From Pirellulales bacterium (GTDB lineage: Bacteria; Planctomycetota; Planctomycetia; Pirellulales; JAIMBC01), in the NCBI GenBank assembly GCA_023511675.1, contig JAIMBC010000012.1, positions 1-42,630 of the forward strand: a DNA stretch of 42,630 bases, given 5' to 3'. The translations under genes and the position numbers were made by a program. Below, piece after piece: positions 7,621-15,160 of this stretch (position 1 is its first letter; every line of letters starts with the position of its first letter). The notes beneath the pieces were generated by a model that saw nothing but the letters and a program-made list of their open reading frames with translations, was not told where the DNA came from and made no database searches.

Positions 7621-10600
7621 ATGCCTGGCGATCGACCTGAGCGGGGACGACCACCGCACCAACCCGTAAGCTGGCGCGGCGAGCGCAAACAAGCTGCCCG
7701 TGGCCCGCGCGAGTATGAGTTTCGCGGTGCCAAGGAGGAAGAGTTGCGCCGCCGCCGCTTCCGCCGGCGGATGCGTGCCAGCGCGTTCACCGTGGTGGCG
7801 CTCCTCCTCGTGGCCGCATGGATCTACTGGGTCTGGCGGATCCCAGTGCGAACGCCGGTGCTGGTTCTCACCCTCACGAACTATCCCGCGCCCATTCCTC
7901 CCAATGCCTGGGCACAGGAAGACGCGCGGCATTGGCCGACCGCGGCCAGCGACAGCAACCTGCTGGGCAGTATCGTGCGGGCGGGTTCTGGGGGCGCAGC
8001 GGATGTCGAGGCGCTGCTGGCTGCCGTGCGGCGCGCACGGCCCGGCGGGCCGAACAAGGACGTGGTGCTGGTGTACGTGAGTGCCCACGGGGTCGTCAAC
8101 AGTGAGGGGGAGCCGTGCCTGCTGCTGCCGCCCGCGGCCGGGCGCCCGGCCGGAGAACTCTGGCACCTGGACGAAAAGCGTTGGTTGCCTGTCCGCCGAC
8201 TGCTGGCCGATCTCTCCGCGCACCGTCCGATGCCACGTTGGAACTGGTTCCGCCCTGCTCGGGAAACGAAGATCGTGCTGTTTCTCGACGCGCATCGGCT
8301 GGCGAACTGCTGGCCGCTAGGCCTGGCTACCAATCCGTTCGCCGCTGCGCTGCGGCGTACGGTGGCAGAACTCGTCGAGGCCCGCAAGACCCCGGGAGTG
8401 TACGTGGTGGCCGCTGCCGACGAGGGGGAGGCGGCGTTGACCAGTGCCCGGCATGGCCGCAGTGCCTTTGCGGCATACGTGCAGCTCGGCTTGCAAGGTG
8501 CGGCCGCCCAGCAGCGGCACGTGACGTTGTTGGGGCTGCAGAACTATTTGCGCAGCGCGGTGGATGCCTGGGCCATTACAGCGCGGGCTTCTCACCAGCG
8601 TCCTGTGCTGTTGCCCGCAATCCGACCCGATCGAGATTTTCCCCTGGCCCATGCCGCCACTCCCCCGCCAGATCCTCAGGCCGACCGTCCGCCCAAACCT
8701 GCCGTGCCCTGGGAAGACGTGAACGCACTCTGGGACTTCCTGGCAAACCACCAGCCGTGGCTAGAGAGCCCGCGCGGATTGGCCACGCGCGGGCGATGGC
8801 TGCAATGGGTCCATCTGCGTAATCAGTTGTTGCGTCTGGAGCGGCTCAACCAGGCCGGCCAGGCTTATCGCCAAGAGGCCATCGATCTGTTGGCCACGTG
8901 CAGCACGCTGCGGCAGAAGATGCAGTCGTTCAGCCTACCTGGTCAAGTACCCAGCCTGTTGCTGGCGCGTGCCTGGGATCCAGAGCTGGATCAGACGGTC
9001 AGCGGCGATGCGGAGCGGGTGCGCGGTTTTTTGCAGAAAATAGCTCAGGCACTGCCCGATGAGCAGCTCGCCGAGGCCTATGCTGAAGTGCGTTCCATCT
9101 CTTTAGAGGCGTGGGTGGCGGCCATCTGGCAGTGGAGCCAACAGCCGGACCGCACGGCCGACGAGCTGCGGCTGGCGTTGAGCCGGCTGGACGGAGCCAC
9201 ACGGTCAGCAGCGGCCGGCATGCCCTGGGCGGAGGAATGGCTTCTGCGAATGCTGTTCGCGCCGCAGCGGGGCGAACACGCAGAGTATCCCGCCGGGCTA
9301 TTGCCGCCCGGCGTGCCTGCAACGTGGTGGCAAGCACTGCTTGCCTGCCGCCAGCAGGGCCAAGCGGCCGCGGCCCTGGCAGACCCGCGTGCTGCCCTGT
9401 TCTTGCAGCCCGCCTATGCGGGGCCGGACGAAGCGCAGCGCCGCGGCCTCGATCTGCTGTTTTGCGGAGATGGCCAAGCAGTGGCTGCGTGCCAGGCTGC
9501 GGCACGAGGATATGCGGAGGCCCGCCAACGTGCGGAGCAGCTCGAACAGGCCTGGCTGGCGTGCGACTGGGCCACTGCCGATCTGCCCTGGTACGGGCAG
9601 GCGAGTTTGCAGGAGCCTGAGGCGGCTGCGTCCGCCGAGACGGAAGCAGGGCTGGCTGCAGGATGGGAGACGTGGAATGCATTTCGCGCCTCGGCCGGCC
9701 GTGTGGCGGATCTGGCCCGCCAAGAGCGCACCCTGTTGCGGCAGCTTGACGAGGCGGCCGCCCGCAGCCTGGCCGGAGAGGCATGGAACGAGGAGGAGCC
9801 TCCCTGGAACAATTTGCTGAGCCGATCGCAGCAGTTGCAACGGCGGCTAACCGAACTGCGTGCCCGGTACGACGCCTGGCTGGGCGAGCTGGAAGAATGG
9901 TCGGCGCACGCGCTGGCACGGCGCGCCTGGGGCGAGGTGCTGTCTCTGCCGCTGGCCCTGCAAGGGCGGGGAGCGTGGCGTGCCCGTTACCAGAAGGCCC
10001 TGGAACGCGAACCGGAATTCCAGGTGCGGCCGCGGCGTCGGCAGGCCGAGAAGCAGGACCAGCGGCAGCCTGCCTCGCGCCGTCCTACTCCGGAGGCACC
10101 GCTCATGGCCCTGCTGGGGCTGGAGTCTGCTGGGGGCGCTCAGACGCAGATGTACCAGAACGCGGCGCGGATTCGGAGCGAGCTGCGCCAGCGCTGGCGG
10201 CAGGCCTGGCCATCCGCATCGCGGAGCCGTGAGGCCGTACCCCTGCCTCAAGATGCGGCCGAGGCACGCCGGGCCATCGCAGATGCCGCACGTCCCGTGC
10301 GCGAAGCCGCGGTGCTCTGGGGCGTGGCGCCAGCAGCCGCAGAGGATCCCATCGCCCGTCTGTTCCAGTTTGACTGGCACCTCGTCCTCCTCTGGCACGG
10401 CCGCCGGGCACTGGAAGACTTCTGGCTTGTGCGCGACGCAGCATCTTCCGGTCCTGCCTTCCAGAGGCTGGCCCGACGCTTTATCGACGCAGCCGATAAT
10501 GTCCTCGGCTCCAGCGGAGATGCCTCACGCGCCCTGCGCGAGCGGCTGCGACAGGCCGAACGTGCTGCCCAGGACCTGGCACAGCTCGATCTCCCCTCCG

Positions 10601-12717
10601 AAGTGCTGGTGGACAACGAGCAGAAGACCTTTGAACTCGATGTATCCGTCTCACTGGCCCAGAATCTGCCCAGTCCAGGCCAGGCGGCAATCTTCGCGCT
10701 TGCGATTCTGCACGCAGCGCCCCGTCCCGACACGCCTCTGGCCGCCCGCGCCTCCCTGTCCATCCCTCCGCCTCAAAGCCCCCAGGTGAAAAAACTGCAA
10801 GCGGAGGCACGGCCGGCCCAGTGGGTAACAGCGCTGGTCTATCGCGGCTACGTGAAGGAAGCACCCTTTACGGTCCGCGGCCCCGGCACCGCCCTGGAAG
10901 TCGTCTATCGGCCAGCACCCGTTCTGCCCGCCGCCGTTTATGTCGAAGGCGAAGCCGCGCGCGACCCCATCATCGTGTTCATCTTCGATTACTCGGCCAG
11001 CATGAACGAGCCGGCGCCGGGGAACAAGAAACGCATCGACTATGCGCGGCAGGCCATGTTGGACGTGCTGGCCGATCTGGCCCAGCCGGGGCGGTACGAC
11101 GTCGGCCTCTGGCTGTACGGGCACCGTGTGGGCAAGCGCACCGGCACGGGAGAGCGCCACTGGAGGGTGCCCGCAGAAGTGCAAGCCAGCCTGGAGCGGC
11201 AAGGCATCTGGCCCAACAACGACGTGGAGGAAGTCATCGCTCCGCGACGGTTGAATGCGCAGAGCTACGGGGCCTTTGAGGCAGCCCTGTCGCCTCAACT
11301 GGGCTGGGGCGTCACGCCGCTGTACCAGGCCATGACCCAGGCCATGGAAAAGGGGTTCCCCAGCCCGGAGGAAGTGGGCAACCGGCCGCGCTGGCTGGTG
11401 GTGGTCACCGACGGCGTCAACGAGGTGGATCAGCTTCAAGGGCAGCCGCCGCTACCCCGCGCCTACTCCCTGGCAGACGTGGAGGCCGCCCTGGTACGCG
11501 ATGCGCAGCGATACCAGGAACCGCTGCGGCTGTGCATGGTCTTCTGCGCGCCACCCCCCAGTGAACCCGAAAAGGCCGCCCAGTACGCGCAGCTCAAACG
11601 GCTGGCCGATAGCGCCGAACGCGGCAGACAGTTTGTCGAACGTCCCGAGGCGGACCAGATCATCAACGCCCTGCGCGACTCGCTCGGCCTGCGCGAATTC
11701 GTGCTGCTGGAAGAGTCAGCCACCGTGGGACAGCGCGAACGCGGACGCGCGCCGCTGGGCACCGCTGTGCGTGTGCCTCCCCCCTTCGCCTCCGATATGC
11801 GGTTTCGGGTAGAGCTGGCTAGCCTGCCCCAAGTCGCCCCCGCTCCGCTCATCCTGCTGGGCGGCGAAGCCATCCGCCTCTATGCCGAGCGCCGCGGCAC
11901 GAGCTGGATGCTGCGCCACCGGCGCTACCCCACCGCCGGTGAGGATGTGGTCCTGCTGCCAGCAGCGAGAGAACACGTGTCCAACCCCTGGGCACACCCC
12001 CAGGAACCGCTCCAACCGGCGGCCTTCTACGTGGCGGTGCACGACGTCAAGCGAGAAGGCAGGGGCCGTAGATTTCGCGTCTCCGTGCAAAACGACGACG
12101 GCAGCCGCTTCAGCCCTCGTCCCGCACAGATGCTCGCCCTGCTGCGCCCCTCTCCCCTTGATCGCCGAACGGATGCCCTCGGGACCTTCTTCTTTTGTGA
12201 CCTGGATGTGGAACCGGGCCACCCTGTGCCCATCCTCAGCTTCCATGCCGCCAACTGGCCGGCCGGCGTGCGCCGCGCCGTGTTGGACCTCTGGTTCCGT
12301 ATGGCCCAGGCGCAGCCGACCAGGGAGCTTTCCGTGGGCGAACTGGAGCGCGACGGCTGTGAACTTACCGGCGAGGCAGGCCAGAAGCTGCTGTACAGCG
12401 TTCAGATCGCCGCCGAACCCGCCGGCGGCTTTGCCGTGGTACTGCTGGAGAAACAGCCGCAAGCGGCCGATGGCGACTGGTACCCCGTGCTGGTCGAGTT
12501 CGCCGCAGGGGACCTCTCCCCCCCCACTGCCATCGTCCGCCGCTACTTCCCCGAGAGCCGCTCGGCCCAGCACCGCTTTGTCTTTCCAGACGTCGCGACT
12601 CCTGACGAACTGCGGCCGCGACGCATCCGCCTCACTACCCTGGCAGACTTCCGCCGCGGAACAGGCGGCAAGCCCGCGGTGGAGGTCAAGAACCTCCAAT
12701 TCGAATGGAATGAGTAA
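7621..12717 (+). CDS. Large single-pass membrane protein with degenerate caspase-like domain and VWA domain
   Basis: 1698 aa from ATG 7621 (the frame is open back to 7444 with a TTG). Residues 1-54 are basic and probably cytoplasmic; one TM helix spans ~55-72; the remaining ~1620 residues should face the periplasm. Residues ~78-330 resemble a peptidase C14 (caspase-like) fold: YVSAHG (H156) fits the His motif and KIVLFLDAHR (D223-H225) fits the strand that normally carries LDAC. The catalytic Cys is replaced by His; the nearest Cys is C230. Residues ~350-1110 are Ala/Leu/Arg/Gln-rich and probably helical. A VWA domain (~1117-1310) has an intact MIDAS: D1123-x-S1125-x-S1127, T1232 and D1264. 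A beta-rich tail follows. It probably binds metal-dependent protein partners rather than cleaving. The C8 run at 12518-12525 keeps frame. The family name is unknown to me. Confidence 0.85.
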   Translation: MPGDRPERGRPPHQPVSWRGERKQAARGPREYEFRGAKEEELRRRRFRRRMRASAFTVVALLLVAAWIYWVWRIPVRTPVLVLTLTNYPAPIPPNAWAQEDARHWPTAASDSNLLGSIVRAGSGGAADVEALLAAVRRARPGGPNKDVVLVYVSAHGVVNSEGEPCLLLPPAAGRPAGELWHLDEKRWLPVRRLLADLSAHRPMPRWNWFRPARETKIVLFLDAHRLANCWPLGLATNPFAAALRRTVAELVEARKTPGVYVVAAADEGEAALTSARHGRSAFAAYVQLGLQGAAAQQRHVTLLGLQNYLRSAVDAWAITARASHQRPVLLPAIRPDRDFPLAHAATPPPDPQADRPPKPAVPWEDVNALWDFLANHQPWLESPRGLATRGRWLQWVHLRNQLLRLERLNQAGQAYRQEAIDLLATCSTLRQKMQSFSLPGQVPSLLLARAWDPELDQTVSGDAERVRGFLQKIAQALPDEQLAEAYAEVRSISLEAWVAAIWQWSQQPDRTADELRLALSRLDGATRSAAAGMPWAEEWLLRMLFAPQRGEHAEYPAGLLPPGVPATWWQALLACRQQGQAAAALADPRAALFLQPAYAGPDEAQRRGLDLLFCGDGQAVAACQAAARGYAEARQRAEQLEQAWLACDWATADLPWYGQASLQEPEAAASAETEAGLAAGWETWNAFRASAGRVADLARQERTLLRQLDEAAARSLAGEAWNEEEPPWNNLLSRSQQLQRRLTELRARYDAWLGELEEWSAHALARRAWGEVLSLPLALQGRGAWRARYQKALEREPEFQVRPRRRQAEKQDQRQPASRRPTPEAPLMALLGLESAGGAQTQMYQNAARIRSELRQRWRQAWPSASRSREAVPLPQDAAEARRAIADAARPVREAAVLWGVAPAAAEDPIARLFQFDWHLVLLWHGRRALEDFWLVRDAASSGPAFQRLARRFIDAADNVLGSSGDASRALRERLRQAERAAQDLAQLDLPSEVLVDNEQKTFELDVSVSLAQNLPSPGQAAIFALAILHAAPRPDTPLAARASLSIPPPQSPQVKKLQAEARPAQWVTALVYRGYVKEAPFTVRGPGTALEVVYRPAPVLPAAVYVEGEAARDPIIVFIFDYSASMNEPAPGNKKRIDYARQAMLDVLADLAQPGRYDVGLWLYGHRVGKRTGTGERHWRVPAEVQASLERQGIWPNNDVEEVIAPRRLNAQSYGAFEAALSPQLGWGVTPLYQAMTQAMEKGFPSPEEVGNRPRWLVVVTDGVNEVDQLQGQPPLPRAYSLADVEAALVRDAQRYQEPLRLCMVFCAPPPSEPEKAAQYAQLKRLADSAERGRQFVERPEADQIINALRDSLGLREFVLLEESATVGQRERGRAPLGTAVRVPPPFASDMRFRVELASLPQVAPAPLILLGGEAIRLYAERRGTSWMLRHRRYPTAGEDVVLLPAAREHVSNPWAHPQEPLQPAAFYVAVHDVKREGRGRRFRVSVQNDDGSRFSPRPAQMLALLRPSPLDRRTDALGTFFFCDLDVEPGHPVPILSFHAANWPAGVRRAVLDLWFRMAQAQPTRELSVGELERDGCELTGEAGQKLLYSVQIAAEPAGGFAVVLLEKQPQAADGDWYPVLVEFAAGDLSPPTAIVRRYFPESRSAQHRFVFPDVATPDELRPRRIRLTTLADFRRGTGGKPAVEVKNLQFEWNE

Positions 12718-13041
12718 ACGGTGCCAGGCTGCCCCTTTCGTGCCTCCAAGAGCCGGGCGACCTGGTACGTCGTTCGAGCGGCAGCCACCCGAGCTGGAAT
12801 TGCCTGCTGCGATTCGGCCGCCGCAAGAGAGCGTCCGTGTGGCAACGGCCCAGGCAAGGTGCGTGGATGGAGGCAGCGCAACATGCGTTCGGTCGCGGGC
12901 AAGGCGCGCATACGCCTCGGCCACGAGCGCCTGCCATCGATCCCGTGGGAGCGAAAGGCCCCCGCCGCAAGCGCCATCGGCTACCCTCTGCCCGTGTGCT
13001 GATGCTGTCCAGCCAGGGCACGCCGCCCTACCCATGCCCAC
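12718..13041. other. Intergenic, convergent, no gene seen
   Basis: 324 bp between the convergent VWA and DJ-1/PfpI genes. Open frames here are GC-driven shadows with no start signals or recognisable domains. No clear terminator was found. Confidence 0.6.
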
Positions 13042-13629
13042 TCAGCCGCCTACCGGCGTGCCCAGAACCTGCAGAAAGGCTCGCATCCAGGCGGCCTGTG
13101 CAGGCCAGGCAGGCGCGGTGACCAGGTGCCCGTCCACATGGGTGTTGTCGAGTCCCTCGCTAGGCTCCTGCCAGACCGCTCCGGCGGCCTGGTCATCCGG
13201 CCGCAGGGCGGGATAGGCGGTGCAGGAGCGGCCCTTCAGCACACCGGCGGCGAACAGGACCTGCGGTCCGTGGCAGATGGCCCCTAGCGGCTTGCGGGTC
13301 TCATGAAAATGGCGGACCAACTGCAATACACGCTCATCCAGCCGCAGGTATTCAGGCGAGCGCCCTCCGGGGATCAACAGCCCGTCGTACGCTTCGGGGC
13401 GAACCTCGTCGAAGGTCGCCGTCAGACGGAAATTGTGGCCGCGCTTCTCCGTATACGTCTGGTCTCCCTCAAAGTCGTGAATGGCCGTGGGCACCACGTC
13501 CCCAGCGCGCTTGCCAGGGCACACGACGTCTACCTGATGGCCTACCAGCAGCAGCATCTGATAGGGGACCATCGCCTCGTAATCTTCCACATAATCACCC
13601 ACCAGCATCAGGATGCGTTTCTTGGGCAC
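13042..13629 (-). CDS. DJ-1/PfpI superfamily protein
   Basis: 195 aa from GTG 13629, chosen because AGGAGAGG lies ~7 nt upstream and the protein then begins directly with the first core strand ([19 protein letters not shown]). The upstream extension of the frame looks random. The DJ-1/PfpI fold is clear: an acidic cluster E15-D16-E18 near the N-terminus, the DGLLIPGGR loop, and a nucleophile elbow AICHGP with C119 followed by H120. The family includes proteases/deglycases, chaperones and amidases; the exact activity cannot be assigned, though C-H adjacency is typical of PfpI-type members. Probably cytoplasmic, as no signal peptide is seen. Transcribed divergently from the MgtE-like gene across a 149-bp gap with two dyads. 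Confidence 0.88.
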   Translation of the reverse strand: MPKKRILMLVGDYVEDYEAMVPYQMLLLVGHQVDVVCPGKRAGDVVPTAIHDFEGDQTYTEKRGHNFRLTATFDEVRPEAYDGLLIPGGRSPEYLRLDERVLQLVRHFHETRKPLGAICHGPQVLFAAGVLKGRSCTAYPALRPDDQAAGAVWQEPSEGLDNTHVDGHLVTAPAWPAQAAWMRAFLQVLGTPVGG

Positions 13630-13661
13630 GACAGCCTCTCCTGATCGTCTCCGTTTCCGTG

Positions 13662-13676
13662 GCACCGCCGCGGTGC
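13662..13676. promoter_or_regulatory. Dyad in the divergent DJ-1 / MgtE-like gap
   Basis: GCACCG-CCG-CGGTGC is a perfect 6-bp-arm inverted repeat lying 33 nt upstream of the DJ-1 start. It is a possible operator. Its GC-rich composition raises the chance expectation. Confidence 0.25.
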
Positions 13677-13701
13677 GACACAACCGTGTTTGTACTGCGT
13701 G

Positions 13702-13716
13702 GGCGATGCCATCGCC
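13702..13716. promoter_or_regulatory. Second dyad in the divergent DJ-1 / MgtE-like gap
   Basis: GGCGATG-C-CATCGCC is a perfect 7-bp-arm palindrome with a single central base, near the middle of the 149-bp divergent region. It is longer than most dyads in this window and well placed to control both genes. Confidence 0.35.
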
Positions 13717-13778
13717 AGGGGTTCTCGTTTTGCCGGGGATCGAGTAGCTTTGCGGTTTTCCTCGTTGCGGCCCGCACC

Positions 13779-14762
13779 ATGACCCTGGACCACCGACTTC
13801 ACCAACCGGCACTCGACCACGCGCATCGCGACTTTGCCCGGATTCGCGCGGGGCAAAGCGTGGCGGAGGCCCTCGCTACCCTTCAGGGCAGCGAGCTGCA
13901 CAGCCGCATCGTCTACTTCTATGTGCTGGATGCCCAGGAAAGGCTCTGCGGCGTGCTGCCCACCAGGCGGTTGCTCTTGGCCAATCCCGCCACGTGCGTC
14001 GACGATCTCATGGAGCGGCGCGTGATCAGCCTACCCGCGGATGCCACCTTGCTGGATGCCTGCGAGTTCTTCATTGCTCACCGTTTGCTGGCGCTGCCGA
14101 TCGTGGACCACCAAGGGAAGCTGCTGGGCGTAATCGACGTCGATCGCTACACGGACGAGATCCGCCGCCTCGACGCGCAGCATGAGGCGGATGCCATCTT
14201 CCAACTGATCGGCCTGCACGTGGCCGAGGTGCGGCGGGGCGGAGTGCGCGAGCAGTTTCGCGGGCGGTTCCCCTGGCTGTTGTGCAACGTGGGCGGGGGC
14301 CTGGCTTGCGCAGCGATTGCCGGGCTGTTCACGCCCGTGCTGCAACGGGTCCTGCTGTTGGCGCTGTTCATTCCGGTGGTGCTGTCGCTGGCGGAGGCGG
14401 TGAGCATCCAATCCCTGACGCTCAGTTTGCAGCTTTACCAGGGCTCGTCCACGGCGCTGTCGGCCGTGGCGCGGAGGCTGGCCAGGGAGGCGGTGCTGGG
14501 GCTGGCCCTGGGTGCTGCGGCGGGCGCGCTGGTGGCCATAGCGGTGCTGATCGGGGGAGGGTTGTGGGACACGGCCGTGTGTGTCTTTGCCAGCATCGCA
14601 GGGGCGGTGATGTGCGCCGCGTGGCTAGGGATGTTCCTGCCCTGGCTGCTGCTGCGTGCCCGGCGCGACCCGAAGGTCGCCTCCGGGCCATTGGTGCTGG
14701 CGGCGACAGATGCGGCGACCACGACGCTCTATCTGGCACTGGCCACCTGGTGGCTGTTGTAG
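13779..14762 (+). CDS. Shortened MgtE-like cation transporter (CBS pair plus membrane domain)
   Basis: 327 aa from ATG 13779. A CBS pair occupies ~22-130 ([49 protein letters not shown]). About five membrane helices follow from ~165 to 327. This is the MgtE order, but the N-terminal helical domain of full-length MgtE (usually ~450 aa) is missing. In MgtE the Gly-Gly-Asn-x-Gly-Thr-Gln stretch after the conserved Pro is nearly invariant; here it reads AEAVSIQ (205-211). The acidic residue of the last helix pair is kept (D311 in [10 protein letters not shown]). Mg2+ (or Co2+/Ni2+) channel function is inferred from family; the altered motif leaves selectivity uncertain. The frame is open back to 13659 but domain structure supports 13779. 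Confidence 0.82.
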   Translation: MTLDHRLHQPALDHAHRDFARIRAGQSVAEALATLQGSELHSRIVYFYVLDAQERLCGVLPTRRLLLANPATCVDDLMERRVISLPADATLLDACEFFIAHRLLALPIVDHQGKLLGVIDVDRYTDEIRRLDAQHEADAIFQLIGLHVAEVRRGGVREQFRGRFPWLLCNVGGGLACAAIAGLFTPVLQRVLLLALFIPVVLSLAEAVSIQSLTLSLQLYQGSSTALSAVARRLAREAVLGLALGAAAGALVAIAVLIGGGLWDTAVCVFASIAGAVMCAAWLGMFLPWLLLRARRDPKVASGPLVLAATDAATTTLYLALATWWLL

Positions 14763-15160
14763 GCGGGCAAACGGGCCAAGCCGATCCTGCGTTGCCTTGC
14801 CCGGCATAGGCGCGGCTGCGGCTCCCTCGCGTTCGAGCCGCCACGCTGGCGACGGGGGCCGATGGGCTGCCAACGCGTGTTCTGCGATGAAATGGGGGCC
14901 CGCCTCCTACTGCTCGGTGGCACGGTGCGTGCGGCGTGGTCTCACTGGTTGCAAACGCCGAGCATGGCTCGCGCCTTCGGGCCTGTACGATGCGCTGGGC
15001 GAAGAGCTACGGCTGGTTGACTGCCTCGCGGTGCAACTGGCACACTACAGCACACACGTATCTTCGGCGCGCCTCCAGCAGGCGGGACATCACAGGTTGA
15101 CCGGCGCGTGCCGCCTGATCAGTCCGTGCCCCCGCGAGCCGATCGACAAGGACCGAACCC
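14763..15160 (+). other. Intergenic with a long-loop inverted repeat after the MgtE-like stop
   Basis: 398 bp. CGGGCAA (14764-14770) pairs with TTGCCCG (14797-14803) immediately after the stop, giving a 7-bp stem with a 26-nt loop and no T tract; this could stabilise the mRNA end. Otherwise only a weak promoter candidate (next entry) was found. Confidence 0.35.
15017..15046 (+). promoter_or_regulatory. Weak promoter candidate for the P-type ATPase
   Basis: TTGACT (15017-15022) matches the -35 consensus at 5/6. With an 18-nt spacer the best -10 is CACACT (3/6). The long leader to ATG 15161 (~110 nt) and the poor -10 keep confidence low. Confidence 0.22.

Noticed and set aside
7855-8620. Calling the caspase-like domain an active protease
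   Set aside because: The LDAC cysteine is replaced by His; no alternative nucleophile is in register.
11716-13216. Overlapping long frames on both strands at the 3' end of the VWA gene (11716-13041 -, 11882-13216 +)
   Set aside because: Shadows of the VWA gene, which has continuous domain-like sequence to its stop at 12717.
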